A DNA stretch of 64,000 nt, taken from an uncultured Anaeroplasmataceae bacterium. GTDB taxonomy: Bacteria; Bacillota_I; Bacilli_A; Acholeplasmatales; Anaeroplasmataceae. This document shows positions 33,354 to 42,792 of this stretch, in pieces. Numbering within the stretch: the stretch's first letter is position 1; every line of letters starts with the position of its first letter. The notes beneath the pieces are model-generated. The model saw only the letters and a list, made by a program, of their open reading frames with translations, searched no databases and was not told where the DNA came from. The translations under genes were made by a program, and so were the position numbers. The stretch is from NCBI GenBank assembly GCA_947629825.1, contig CANRFF010000001.1:124001-188000 (forward strand), given 5' to 3'.

Positions 33354-34736
33354 ATGAAAAAGACAAAAGTTGTTTGTACCATTGGCCCGGCCAGTGAACA
33401 AAAAGCAACCCTTGAAAAACTGATTAAAGTTGCGGGCATGAATGTGATGCGGATGAATTTTTCTCATGGTGATTATGAGGAACAGGGATTCCGAATCAAA
33501 AATGTCAAAGAACTGAATGCCGAAAATGGCTGGAATGTCGGTATGATGTTGGATACCAAAGGACCGGAAATCCGTACCGGATATTTGGAAAACGATGAGC
33601 CGGTAATGCTTCATACCGGAGATATTATTCGGATTACAATGGACTATTCGTTTTTGGGAAATGCCAAAAAGGTGGCCATTTCTTATCCGGGGTTATATCA
33701 TGATATTTCCGTCGGCGGAAAGATTTTGATTGAAGATGGAAATCTGACGTTAAAAGTCATCGAAAAAGACGAATCTTGTCAGGAATTGGTTTGTGAAGTT
33801 CAAAATGACCGTAAATTGAAAAACAAGAGAAACTGCAATGTTCCGGGAGTTATTTTGAATATGCCTTATATTTCTCCGAAGGACAAGGCGGATATGGAAT
33901 TCGCTTGCGATCAGGATTTGGATTTTATTGCCGCATCTTTTGTTCGTCGTCCGGATGATATTCGGCAGATTCGCGAGATTTTGAAAGCCAAAGGAAACAC
34001 GCATATCAAAATTATTTCCAAAATAGAAAATCAAGAGGGCGTTTCCAATATGGAAAAAATCATCGAACTTTCGGATGGAGTTATGGTTGCCAGAGGAGAT
34101 TTGGGTGTCGATGTCGATGCTTGGGATTTACCTGCCATTCAAAAAGAGATGATTTATCTTGCGCAATCTCAGGGAAAAATCGTTGTTTGTGCGACGCAAA
34201 TGCTGGATTCCATGCAACAAAATCCGAGACCGACTCGAGCCGAAGTTTCCGATTGCCACAATGCCGTTTTGGATGGTACGGGCGCAACGATGCTTTCGGG
34301 CGAATCCGCTCAGGGAGATTATCCGTTTGAAGCGGTTTCTTATATGTCTAAAATCGATGAACGGGCCGAAGATGATCTGGATCATGAACTGATGATTCAA
34401 AATGTCGTTTACGGAAAAGAAAACAAAGATGAAAATGATGCCATCGGTTTGGCAGCGGCAACGTTATCGGCTACGTCTGAAATTCCTGCGATTGTAGCGG
34501 AAGGAAGCGTTGATTTGGCTTTGGCCATTTCCGAATATCGTCCGGCTTCCGATATTTTCTTCGCCGTTGAAACGAAAGAAGAAGCACGAACTCTGGCGAT
34601 TGTTTGGGGAATTCAGGCAGTAGTCGGAACTTATGCCGACGCTTATTCCAAAGCGGTTCAGTCCTTGAAGTTGGAACAAGGCGAAAAAGTGGTTAAAGTT
34701 ACCGATAACCATTTGGAACTGGTAACGGTAGAATAA
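33354..34736 (+). CDS. pyk: Pyruvate kinase
   Basis: 460 residues, start behind TAAGGAGAG. It shows TKVVCTIGPAS, MRMNFSHGDYEE, the K/E active site region (KIISKIENQEGV), MVARGDLGVDV and CATQMLDSMQQNPRPTRAEVSD, GTGATMLSGESAQGDYP. It transfers phosphate from PEP to ADP, the last step of glycolysis. The C-terminal allosteric domain is present, but the extra PEP-utiliser domain of Bacillus and Geobacillus enzymes is not. It is divergent from the phosphofructokinase gene, giving a small glycolytic pair. Confidence 0.96.
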   Translation: MKKTKVVCTIGPASEQKATLEKLIKVAGMNVMRMNFSHGDYEEQGFRIKNVKELNAENGWNVGMMLDTKGPEIRTGYLENDEPVMLHTGDIIRITMDYSFLGNAKKVAISYPGLYHDISVGGKILIEDGNLTLKVIEKDESCQELVCEVQNDRKLKNKRNCNVPGVILNMPYISPKDKADMEFACDQDLDFIAASFVRRPDDIRQIREILKAKGNTHIKIISKIENQEGVSNMEKIIELSDGVMVARGDLGVDVDAWDLPAIQKEMIYLAQSQGKIVVCATQMLDSMQQNPRPTRAEVSDCHNAVLDGTGATMLSGESAQGDYPFEAVSYMSKIDERAEDDLDHELMIQNVVYGKENKDENDAIGLAAATLSATSEIPAIVAEGSVDLALAISEYRPASDIFFAVETKEEARTLAIVWGIQAVVGTYADAYSKAVQSLKLEQGEKVVKVTDNHLELVTVE

Positions 34737-34737
34737 A

Positions 34738-34764
34738 AAAAGTGACCCAAAGGTCGCTTTTTTG
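34738..34764 (+). terminator. Terminator after pyk
   Basis: AGTGACC / GGTCGCT with loop CAAA, then T6. Confidence 0.85.
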
Positions 34765-34782
34765 TTGATTGGAGGAGATCAG

Positions 34783-35220
34783 ATGAAAAGCAATGAATCT
34801 TATGTCGAAGTGATCGAAATTTTAAAAGGAATTTCTCAGTACATCAATGACACACGGGCAATGTTGTGTGGCCCTTACGGTTTGAGTGCCATTCAGTCGA
34901 TTTTGATTCTGGATATTTATCATCACAAAAAACAGACCAAAATCACCGATATTTGCAGAAGGTTAAATAAGACGACAAATACGATTTCTCCTTTAATCAA
35001 CAGATTGATTGAAAAAGGGTATCTGGTCAAAAAACAGAATACGAAAGATAATCGGGTATATGAAATATTTTTGACGTCCAAATCCGAAAGAATGTTGGAA
35101 AAAATCAATGAATCGGTCTTGGAATATGCGCTTCCGATCTTCGAAAAATTGTCGGAGGAAGAATTCGATCGTCTTTTTTCCTCATTGAAAATGGTTCAGA
35201 AGGTGTGTGAAATTTCGTGA
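34783..35220 (+). CDS. MarR-family transcriptional regulator
   Basis: 145 residues from the ATG at 34783 after GGAGGAG. The winged helix has ITDICRRLNKTTNTISPLINRLIEKGYLVKKQNTKDNRVYEIFLT, the classical MarR DNA-binding block with the DxR-type wing, and helical dimerisation ends. MarR proteins repress nearby genes and release on ligand or redox change. The stop overlaps the GTG of the phosphodiesterase gene, the likely co-regulated partner. Confidence 0.85.
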   Translation: MKSNESYVEVIEILKGISQYINDTRAMLCGPYGLSAIQSILILDIYHHKKQTKITDICRRLNKTTNTISPLINRLIEKGYLVKKQNTKDNRVYEIFLTSKSERMLEKINESVLEYALPIFEKLSEEEFDRLFSSLKMVQKVCEIS

Positions 35221-35744
35221 GAGTTCTCATTTGTTCCGATTTACACGGCGCTTCCGATTCGGCCGAATTTCTCCTTTCGCAATTTCAAAATCGCAAATGT
35301 GACCTTTTGATTTGTCTGGGAGATGTTTTATATCATGGTCCCAGAAACGACTTGCCCTCCGGTTATGAACCGAAAAAAGTGATCAAGATCCTGAATTCGA
35401 TTGCCGATAAAATTTTATGTATTCGGGGAAACTGTGATGCCGAAGTGGATCAGATGGTCTTGGAATTTACGCTATATCCTTCTTATGATATGGTTATCAA
35501 CGATTTGCACTGCCACTTGGAACACGGACATCATTTGACTTTGGAAAACATTCAAGCCGATGTGATTTTTTACGGACATACCCATGTGTCTTGTTTTGAG
35601 AAAAAAGATCATCGGTGGCTCATCAATCCCGGAAGTATTACCATGCCCAAAGAACATACACAAAGAAGTTATATTTTTTGGGAAGATCATTCCATCAGTT
35701 TATATAATTTTGAAAATGAACGGATTCAAACACTCCGGTACTGA
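35217..35744 (+). CDS. YfcE/MJ0936-family metallophosphodiesterase
   Basis: 175 residues, GTG start overlapping the marR stop (GTGA). The calcineurin-like metal motifs are complete: CSDLHG, LGDVLYHG, RGNCDAEV, HGHHLTL, and YGHTHVS. These small enzymes hydrolyse phosphodiesters, with the physiological substrate mostly unknown. The C-terminus lacks extra domains. Confidence 0.88.
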   Translation: MRVLICSDLHGASDSAEFLLSQFQNRKCDLLICLGDVLYHGPRNDLPSGYEPKKVIKILNSIADKILCIRGNCDAEVDQMVLEFTLYPSYDMVINDLHCHLEHGHHLTLENIQADVIFYGHTHVSCFEKKDHRWLINPGSITMPKEHTQRSYIFWEDHSISLYNFENERIQTLRY

Positions 35745-35747
35745 AAG

Positions 35748-35777
35748 AATAAGACGGAAATCGTCTTATTTTTTTTA
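35748..35777 (+). terminator. Terminator after the phosphodiesterase gene
   Basis: AATAAGACG / CGTCTTATT followed by a long T-run. Confidence 0.85.
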
Positions 35778-35820
35778 TTTTTTCACGGTGAAGTGCTATT
35801 GATATAGATGAGGTGAAAAA

Positions 35821-36330
35821 ATGTATCGCAAAAAAGAATGGCTATGGATTCTGGGATTGATTTTCGTGTTGGTTCTCTTTTTAGCTTGGCCGTTTTCTTC
35901 CGAACAAACAAACGAAGTGACAAATCCCCGTCGGAAAATCGAAGTCACGGTGGAAGGAGCGATTTTTGAAGAGAAGACATTCGTTTATTACGAACCGCTT
36001 ACCTATCGGACTTTTTTTGAAAATATCGCCCTTTTGTTGAAAAGTCAATCGGATTTATCGGGTTTTGATTTATCAGAGATGATTACTTCCAGTCAAACCA
36101 TTTATATCCCCTATCAAACGGATGCGGAAATATCTTCGGAAAAAATTCACATCAATACCGCAGAAAAAGAAGAACTGATGAATCTCTACCAGATCAAAGA
36201 AAAACGAGCCGATAAAATCATTGCTTATCGTAAGAACTACGGAACCATCGAAACGTGGGAAGAATTTCAAAAAATTGTAGGAATTTCCGATGCGGATTTG
36301 GGAAAAATTAAAGAACAAGCCGTTCTGTAA
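35821..36330 (+). CDS. comEA: Competence protein ComEA
   Basis: 169 residues. An N-terminal membrane anchor (about 6-24), a SLBB-like region with RKIEVTVEGAIFEEKTF (about 38-105), and the C-terminal helix-hairpin-helix pair KIHINTAEKEELMNLYQIKEKRADKIIAYR...EEFQKIVGI. It binds incoming double-stranded DNA outside the membrane and hands it to ComEC. The 3' end overlaps comEC by 41 bases. comEB is absent between them. Confidence 0.92.
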   Translation: MYRKKEWLWILGLIFVLVLFLAWPFSSEQTNEVTNPRRKIEVTVEGAIFEEKTFVYYEPLTYRTFFENIALLLKSQSDLSGFDLSEMITSSQTIYIPYQTDAEISSEKIHINTAEKEELMNLYQIKEKRADKIIAYRKNYGTIETWEEFQKIVGISDADLGKIKEQAVL

Positions 36331-38404
36331 CGAATTTCATTTTTTGTGGGTGTTCTTTGTCTTGGTCTTGCTTTCCGTTCGTCATCACTGGATGTTGATT
36401 TGTTTGGGAATTTATCTCATTTTTATCATTCGCAAAACGTCCTTATGGATTCCGTGTCTCATTTTGGGAATGCTTTTCGGTGTTTCTTATTTTTTAAATC
36501 GAAATTCGAATCCGGTTGCGGAAGGTCGTTATGAAGGGACGTTTTTGGTGGTCGAACGAAATGTCAAACAAACCGTATTCAAAGAAAAATTTCAGATAAT
36601 TGTCTTTCAAACGGAAGAAGCATTCGAAGTCGGAGATGAAGTGAAAGCGACGTTGGAACTGTCTTTGTTTGAGACGGCCTCTTTTGCGGGGGATTTCGAT
36701 TCCCAAGCATACTATGAAAGTAAAGGAATTTCTTGTCAGGGAAGAATCATAGACTATCGGATTGTGAAACATCATCGGACGTTATCGGCTTTAAAAGGAA
36801 AAATCCTTGAATTTTATGCCGAACATATCGGTCCGACGTCCTTTTTGTATCTGAAATCTTTTCTTTTCGCAGAATCGGATTTTCCGACGGATTTGAAAGA
36901 AACGTTTTCGGTGTTATCGATTTTACACTTGTTTGCGATCAGCGGATTTCACTTTTATTTTTTCTTTCGGTTGTTTCTTTGGATTTTTCGAAGAATTTTT
37001 CGGATAGAAGGAAGTGCGATCAGTTTATTTTTATTGGGAGTGTATCTGGCATTTTTATCTTTTCCGCTTTCTGCTTGTCGGGCGTATTTGTTTTTGGTGC
37101 TTCGGTTTTTCAATCAAAAGGGAACCGTTCGCTATACCCGTCTGGATTTATATTCGATTTGTTTTATTTTGATGGGATTATCTTGTCCGCTTCAGTGTTA
37201 TCAAAACGGTTTTATTCTCAGTTTCGGTTGTAGTTTTTTAATGATTTATGCGGATGAATTTTTTTCGACTGCCGGAAAATTCAAATCGATCGGACTTTCG
37301 TTTTTGTGTATCTTGTTTTCCGTTCCTTTTGTTTCCAATCAAAATCATAAAATTTATTGGGTGGGAATCCTTTTTTCTTGTTTGTTCGGTTCTTTTTTCG
37401 GTATTTTGATTTTGGTGGCCGTTCTTTTTCAATTATGGATTCCGCTTCCGTTTTTTGAAGTCTTTTTTTCGGGACTCAATCAGTTCTTTTATCAACTTGC
37501 CCATCTTCAACCGACGTGGAATATTTCTTATTTTTCGTTTGAAAAAATCGTGATATACGAAATTTGTTTCGTCTTTTTGTTGATTTGTCTTGCAAGAAAG
37601 AAAAAAATATTTTTGGGATTTGGAATCTTATTGGGAATCGTGGCGGCATTTGAAAGTATTCCTTATCTCGACGACACTGCCAAAGTAACTTTTTTGGATG
37701 TCGGTCAGGGAGATTCCACACTGATTGAACTGAAAAAGAGAAAAGCGGTCATTTTGATTGATACGTATGGCGACAGCGTAAATTATCTGAAAAGTATCGG
37801 TATCCGTAAAATCGATGGGTTGATTTTGACTCACTTTGACCGGGATCATATCGGAAATGTCGAGGAACTTTTAAAAAGTTTCTCAATTACGAAGATTTAC
37901 TATTCCGCATATGAAGATTTATCAAGGCTTCCGCCGTCTGTTCCTTTAAACGATTTGATTCCGCTTTCTGCCAATCAAACGATTGAAATCGGATCGGTGT
38001 TTTTTTCGGTTTTAAGTCCAATCGAAAAAGCCGACGATCCCAATGACTGTTCCGTTGTGGTTCGGTTTCAAATTCAAAATACTAAGTTTTTGATGATGGG
38101 AGATGCTTCAACAAGCATTGAAGAAGCCCTGGTTCGAAAATATTCCACCTTACTGAAAAGCGATATTCTGAAAGTAGGTCATCATGGTTCCGATACTTCC
38201 AGCAGCGAGGCTTTTTTGAATGTTGTCCGTCCGAAATATTCGATGATTTCCGTAGGGAAAAAGAATTCTTATCACTTGCCTTCAAATGAGGTGGTTTGGC
38301 GACTTCAAAGATATTCAGAAATATATATGACCAAAGACTGCGGAAATATTACGGTTTTGTGCAAAGACAATCAAATGGCAATTTCGCCTTATCGCCATGG
38401 CTGA
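36290..38404 (+). CDS. comEC: ComEC/Rec2 DNA uptake channel
   Basis: 704 residues. N-terminal membrane helices and an OB-like extracellular part are followed by the competence domain (LSILHLFAISGFHFYFFF onward) and the C-terminal metallo-beta-lactamase domain: FLDVGQGDSTLIEL, LTHFDRDHIGNVEELL, LMMGDAS, ILKVGHHGSDTSSSEAFL. It forms the channel for single-stranded DNA and its nuclease domain may degrade the other strand. The start inside comEA is in a different frame; no clear ribosome site, so coupling is likely. With comEA this suggests genetic competence, though comG is outside the window. Confidence 0.94.
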   Translation: MRIWEKLKNKPFCNEFHFLWVFFVLVLLSVRHHWMLICLGIYLIFIIRKTSLWIPCLILGMLFGVSYFLNRNSNPVAEGRYEGTFLVVERNVKQTVFKEKFQIIVFQTEEAFEVGDEVKATLELSLFETASFAGDFDSQAYYESKGISCQGRIIDYRIVKHHRTLSALKGKILEFYAEHIGPTSFLYLKSFLFAESDFPTDLKETFSVLSILHLFAISGFHFYFFFRLFLWIFRRIFRIEGSAISLFLLGVYLAFLSFPLSACRAYLFLVLRFFNQKGTVRYTRLDLYSICFILMGLSCPLQCYQNGFILSFGCSFLMIYADEFFSTAGKFKSIGLSFLCILFSVPFVSNQNHKIYWVGILFSCLFGSFFGILILVAVLFQLWIPLPFFEVFFSGLNQFFYQLAHLQPTWNISYFSFEKIVIYEICFVFLLICLARKKKIFLGFGILLGIVAAFESIPYLDDTAKVTFLDVGQGDSTLIELKKRKAVILIDTYGDSVNYLKSIGIRKIDGLILTHFDRDHIGNVEELLKSFSITKIYYSAYEDLSRLPPSVPLNDLIPLSANQTIEIGSVFFSVLSPIEKADDPNDCSVVVRFQIQNTKFLMMGDASTSIEEALVRKYSTLLKSDILKVGHHGSDTSSSEAFLNVVRPKYSMISVGKKNSYHLPSNEVVWRLQRYSEIYMTKDCGNITVLCKDNQMAISPYRHG

Positions 38405-38487
38405 AATTGATTTTCAAAACGAATGGGAAGAGGATATGCGTGGATTTTTTCAACGAAAGATGTTATAATAAAATCAGAGGTGATCTT

Positions 38488-39705
38488 ATGAAACCGGCGG
38501 AATATCAACTGGAATACGGAAAAGAATCTTCGGATGGTTTTTTTCTTTGCGATGCGGATTTCGGATTTTATTTTTTCTTTCGGTTAAAGAAGAAAGGGTC
38601 GGATTTTCAAGAATCGCCAAAAATTACCGGTTTTGGTGAAACGATGGATTTGAAAATCAAAGATTATCGGTTGGTGAAAATTCAAAGAAACGATGATTGG
38701 ATTTGTGCTTTGGTCATCGAAGATTCGTGGTCGCATCCTGCGTCTTTACGGACCGTGACTTTGAAGGAGTATTCGGAATGGGAACCGAAGAAGATCTCCT
38801 GTGAAGAGATTTATGCGGTTTTATCCGAGATTTGTTATTTGCCTACGGGTAATTATATGGTTTCCAATGTACAGGATTATATTTCGGTCATCGAAAAAAC
38901 GATTCGGAAAAATCCGGAAAAAGAATATTTTTTCCGAGGTCATTATAATTACAAATACTTATTGGTTCCTTCACTTTACCGCAAAAAAGTCTATTACGAA
39001 AACGAAAATTTGATGTATATGGATTTTAAAACGCAGTTTTACAATGAATTGTCGCACAAAAAATACATTGAAATTCTGACGACGATGCAACATTATAAAA
39101 TGCCGACGAGATTGTTGGATACGACTTCGAATCCTTTGGTTGCGCTTTTTATGGCTTGCGATGGTCCGACTTCATACAAGCCAAAAGGACCGCAAATCAG
39201 TGAAGTGGTGACGATGAAAGAAAGTCGTAAAAATGTTAGGTATTCCGATAGTACCACCGTGACGTTCCTTTCTTGTCTTTCGGTCTTGGAAACGGATTTC
39301 AAACAGGAATTATATGAAAAAATCGTGGAAAGTATTCAAAAAAACGATCCGTCGATTTATCAAAATTGTTTGGCATTTCAACGGTTTGTCGCAGAAGTAA
39401 AAACAGAACTTCCTACGTTTGATTTGGCGATTTTTTCTCCGGAAGTGTTATTGAAACCGAAACATGTTCGGGTCGGAATGATTAACGAACGGATGATTGC
39501 CCAATCCGGAAATTTCATCTTATTCGGGTTGTGCGATTACAAAACCGGGACTTATGTGGAATTGGATACGGTGATAAAGGAACGGATTTTCGTGGTCAAT
39601 CAGGAAGAAATTGCCAAACAACTTTCGATGTTGAATATCAATACCGGAACGATGTATCCGGATAAGGATCATATGTCATCAACGATTACCAAACAGTATG
39701 ATTGA
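38488..39705 (+). CDS. FRG-domain protein
   Basis: 405 residues from the ATG at 38488 after AGAGGTGATCTT; a longer upstream frame lies in the comEC tail. The N-terminal third is a beta-rich region of unknown type. The FRG domain (about 150-225) has EYFFRGHYNYKYLLVPSLYR and MQHYKMPTRLLDTTSNPLVALFMAC. FRG domains contain the F-R-G motif and are related to ADP-ribosyltransferase folds; they are often found on phage-defence or toxin islands, but the chemistry is not established. It is a lone gene with a weak TGGATT-N17-TATAAT promoter (38441-38469) and its own terminator. Confidence 0.8.
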   Translation: MKPAEYQLEYGKESSDGFFLCDADFGFYFFFRLKKKGSDFQESPKITGFGETMDLKIKDYRLVKIQRNDDWICALVIEDSWSHPASLRTVTLKEYSEWEPKKISCEEIYAVLSEICYLPTGNYMVSNVQDYISVIEKTIRKNPEKEYFFRGHYNYKYLLVPSLYRKKVYYENENLMYMDFKTQFYNELSHKKYIEILTTMQHYKMPTRLLDTTSNPLVALFMACDGPTSYKPKGPQISEVVTMKESRKNVRYSDSTTVTFLSCLSVLETDFKQELYEKIVESIQKNDPSIYQNCLAFQRFVAEVKTELPTFDLAIFSPEVLLKPKHVRVGMINERMIAQSGNFILFGLCDYKTGTYVELDTVIKERIFVVNQEEIAKQLSMLNINTGTMYPDKDHMSSTITKQYD

Positions 39706-39730
39706 GGGAAGCGACTTCCCTTTTTCTTTT
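39705..39730 (+). terminator. Terminator after the FRG gene
   Basis: AGGGAAG-cga-CTTCCCT followed by a T-rich tract; it begins at the stop codon. Confidence 0.85.
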
Positions 39731-39780
39731 GGTGTCAAACGGAATCTTTTTGTCATAGGCTAATATGGGAAGTGATGAAA

Positions 39781-40887
39781 TTGTGTGGCATTTGTTATAA
39801 AAGTAATTTTTATACCGAAACCAATGAAGAAGATTTTATTTTTGCCACGAATTTATTGAATCATCGAGGCCCCGATGATTATGGTTTTTTATTTACGAAA
39901 GAACATTCGTTCGGTCATAAAAGACTGGCCATCCGTGAAGTAGCGAATGCGAAACAGCCGATGAGCATTTTAAATGATCATCTGATCTATAATGGGGAGT
40001 TGTACAACGTCGAAGAACTGAAGAAAAAATTGGAAGAACGAAAAATTTCTTTGGAATTCGAAAGCGATACGTTATTGTTGTTGAAAATGTTAATCCATTA
40101 CAAAGAAGAAACGCTTCCGCTTTTAAACGGGATTTTCGGATTTGTTTATACTTCTAAAGATCAGGTGATGATTGTCAGAGATATGTTCGGTGTCAAGCCG
40201 TTGTTTTATAGTTTTATCGGTAAAGACATCATGGTTGCTTCCGAAATCAAATCGATTCTGGCGTATCGGAAAAAAGCAGTTGTCGATCGGGAAGGATTAT
40301 GCGAACTTTTGGGAATGGGTCCGTCTCACAGCGAAGGCAAGACGATTTACAAAGGTATCTATGAGGTAAAACCGGGACACTATCTGACTTTTAACCGGGA
40401 AGAAGGGGTAAAAGATCATATCTATTATCAACTTCAGGCAGAGGAGCATCATTTGAATTATAAGCAAACCGTTTTGAAAGTCAGGGAATTATTGGATCGT
40501 TCGATTCATCGGCAAATTGTTTCGGATGTGGGGATTTCGTGTTTTCTTTCCGGAGGATTGGATTCAAGTATCATCTCCACGATTGTCGCCAGAAAAATTC
40601 CGAATGTGGATACGTATAGTATCGATTATCAGGACAACAAAGAAGAGTTTCTTCCGAATCAATTCGAAATTTCTTCCGACCGTGACTTTACCAAACTCGT
40701 CAGTCAGAATATCGGCTCTCACCAGCATGATGTGGTCATTGACAATGTTACTTTGGTACAAGGTCTGAGCCAAGTCGTCAAGTGGAAAGACGCTCCCGGA
40801 ATGACGGATATTGACTCTTCAATGTACTTTTTGGCTCGGCAGATTGCCAAAAAACATAAAGTGGGACTATCGGGGAAAGGTGAGTAG
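39781..40887 (+). pseudogene. asnB: Asparagine synthetase, 5' part, interrupted
   Basis: Starts at the TTG of 39781: this gives Met-Cys-Gly-Ile, placing the catalytic Cys at position 2 as the Ntn-type glutaminase needs; the ATGs at 39772 and 39775 would bury it. It has the glutaminase domain (NHRGPDDYGFLF, YNGELYNVEELK, DMFGVKPLFY; about 1-190) and then the synthetase with the PP-loop SCFLSGGLDSSII. The native frame ends at LSG (about 40872) where the 5-kb element begins, then runs into GKGE and a stop. AsnB makes asparagine from aspartate, ATP and glutamine. While interrupted, the glutaminase half alone might be made. Confidence 0.9.
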
Positions 40888-40902
40888 AAATGGGGTGTTT
40901 TA
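40888..40902. repeat. Terminal inverted repeat, left
   Basis: AAATGGGGTGTTTTA, 14 bases inside the left junction; an inverted match to 45846-45862 with one mismatch in the core. Confidence 0.65.
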
Positions 40903-41078
40903 AGGAAAAACTTTCTTTGACCGACGGCTTAAAATTCCAGATTTTTATTTCAAATATCTTGCTGATTTAATTTGTTTAATGTCTTGTATAGATTTTTCGT
41001 AAAAAAATCCGCACATTTTTTTCCTGTACAACCCCATACAAATTATTTACTCGATAAAAAAATCGTAATTTAGTAAAT

Positions 41079-41198
41079 TTATTTCTCAAGAGGAATGACA
41101 GATGGAGATATACGACTTTTATCTCTGTATTTAGTAAATATATTTTCAATACCATGATATTTATTTGCAAATATCTCCTTATAGGGTATTAAATTCAT
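41079..41198 (-). CDS. Small peptide gene of the asnB element
   Basis: 39 residues (MNLIPYKEIFANKYHGIENI...). It has a perfect ribosome site GGAGG 6 bases before the ATG. It is divergent from the rest of the cargo and next to the left junction. Family not recognised; an excision regulator or a signalling peptide are possible. Confidence 0.45.
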   Translation of the reverse strand: MNLIPYKEIFANKYHGIENIFTKYRDKSRISPSVIPLEK

Positions 41199-41325
41199 TT
41201 TTTCCTCCAAAATTTGATTTTTGATTGTGAATTATAACGTTTTATTGTATAATTTACTTAAAATAACTAATATTCCAAAGCCAAAAAAATATTCATTTTA
41301 GTGAAAAAGTGAGGGAGGTAAAAAT

Positions 41326-41515
41326 ATGAAGCATTTAAAATGAATGTTATGTTCCATAGTAACAGCAATATTATTATGACCTATACTATCAAAGTGATTT
41401 CCACTTGAATTATGAATTGAAAAAGAAAATCATATTTGAATCTGATTCGGCAGTTTTAAAGAATTTGAGTTGAAATGAAGAAGAAAACGATGAATATGAA
41501 GTTGCAGGAATAATA
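41326..41515 (+). pseudogene. Decayed small gene, frameshifted
   Basis: Starts with GAGGGAGGTAAAAAT-ATG and a hydrophobic stretch (MLCSIVTAILL after an in-frame TGA), then shifts frame to read YYYDLYYQSDFHLNYELKKK and SDSAVLKNLS(stop)NEEENDEYEVAGII. It looks like a short membrane or secreted protein with at least one frameshift and two stops. It lies just before the lipoprotein gene. Confidence 0.5.
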
Positions 41516-41632
41516 TAATGATAGAACTTTCATCAGATTTTGATCAAATATGCTTATATTAATATGGTTCAACAGTTAATCCAACAGACCATATGGCACT
41601 TGCATGGTCTATCACATAAAGGAGAGGATTTT

Positions 41633-42058
41633 ATGAAAAAGATATTACTTATATTGCCATTGCTTTTATTGACATTAGTGGGATGTAGTAAAGTTGAAGT
41701 AAATGCTGATATGTATGAAATAAAAGATGGGGTATATGAACAAGAAGTTAAGGATTATGAATATGAAATATTAAGTACCTATGAGGATTATCAAAAAAAT
41801 CAAAATTATGATTCTTTACATACTTATGAAAAGGATTATTTTAATAATCATGCAATTTTAATTTTATATATTCGTGATTCGACGACCGGAAACAGATATG
41901 GTTTAAAGGAAGTAAGTAAAACTAATAGCAAGCTAACAATCTTTATTGAATATATAGAGTATGGTATGGATCAAGCATTTTCCACAACAGTATATTGTGT
42001 TGAAGTAGAAGCAAAAGGAATCAAAAAAGTTGAAGTAAAAAGAATAACAAAAGAATAA
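41633..42058 (+). CDS. Small lipoprotein of the asnB element
   Basis: 141 residues from the ATG at 41633 (AAGGAGAGG upstream). Signal peptide MKKILLILPLLLLTLVGC with lipobox LVGC and Cys18 as the lipid attachment site. The mature part is acidic, Tyr-rich and of mixed alpha/beta type (EVKDYEYEILSTYEDYQKN). No family recognised. Its presence as the only envelope cargo suggests a role for the host or element, for example surface exclusion or sensing. A strong terminator lies about 155 bases downstream. Confidence 0.7.
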   Translation: MKKILLILPLLLLTLVGCSKVEVNADMYEIKDGVYEQEVKDYEYEILSTYEDYQKNQNYDSLHTYEKDYFNNHAILILYIRDSTTGNRYGLKEVSKTNSKLTIFIEYIEYGMDQAFSTTVYCVEVEAKGIKKVEVKRITKE

Positions 42059-42212
42059 AGGAAGGGGAGATAATAAAAATGAAAGAAATAGAAAAGAAAT
42101 AATCTTTATTTATATGGATATTAAAGAACCAATCAACATTTGCTTATTATCTTGACGACTATCAAGTTTATAAATAATAGCTTTTTAATCAGTAATCTGT
42201 TTTAAAAGTATG

Positions 42213-42257
42213 ACCCTTAATACATTACTTTAAGTAATTTGTTAAGGGCTTTTTTTC
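42213..42257 (+). terminator. Terminator after the lipoprotein gene
   Basis: CCCTTAA-tac-ATTACTT / AGTAAT-ttg-TTAAGGG long stem followed by T7. Confidence 0.85.
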
Positions 42258-42632
42258 AGCACTCAATTGAAAAAAGATTTTCGCCAATCTCTTTTATCCA
42301 AATATTATATTGAATGTTCAATTCTCAACAGTTCTTCTCAGAACTGATTTTGAGGAAATCAATTCATTTTAAAGGAAAAAGAAATCATCAAAGTAGAGTG
42401 AATCTATCCCGGTGATACCGGATGAAAACAAAAGCAAAACAAGTAACCTCTTCGACATTAAAAAGATACTGAGTTATTTAAAGAATAAAGTCGTATTTTT
42501 TATATGTAATCATGGTTTTATAGATTATCCTTTAAGAATGGAGGAATTATTATAGTCATTGAAAAAGGACAAAGTATAGATAGTATGATAAAAAATTGTC
42601 TTTCATATACTTTATGGGAGGCCAAAAAATAA
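42258..42632. other. Non-coding stretch before the recombinase operon
   Basis: About 375 bases. No gene with a start and ribosome site is evident. A frame from about 42555 (VIEKGQSIDSMIKNCLSYTLW) follows AATGGAGGAATT but lacks a standard start codon; it could be a small coupled gene starting at ATT or a decayed one. Confidence 0.4.
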
Positions 42633-42788
42633 GTGGAAACTTATCGAATTGACGATTTGGAAATAAAGGTAGAACGAACCTTTAATGAAGAAGGCAAAAG
42701 TATCGCCGAGGCATTAGTAGATATATTCATCGAATATACGAAAGCCAATGATATTAAGATTATAAGTGACCAATTGGAAAAAGGTTGA
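42633..42788 (+). CDS. Small protein coupled to the serine recombinases
   Basis: 51 residues, GTG start behind GGGAGG. METYRIDDLEIKVERTFNEE, then GKSIAEALVDIFIEYTKAND. It is acidic and ends 4 bases before the first recombinase ATG. Short proteins in this place are common before serine recombinases on integrative elements; a recombination directionality factor is a testable possibility. Confidence 0.6.
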   Translation: METYRIDDLEIKVERTFNEEGKSIAEALVDIFIEYTKANDIKIISDQLEKG

Positions 42789-42792
42789 TCAT

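Noticed and set aside
40976-41170. 64-codon minus-strand frame in the asnB element
   Set aside because: Its TTG start lies inside the better-supported 39-codon gene, in a different frame and without its own ribosome site.
41326-41562. A 78-codon frame with a good ribosome site, nine in-frame TGA and no TAA/TAG, suggesting TGA read as Trp (mycoplasma code)
   Set aside because: Another frame of the same DNA gives a protein-like E/K/D-rich sequence, and TGA is frequent out of frame in such genes (TTG AAA, TAT GAA). Host genes use TGA as stop. A decayed gene is simpler.
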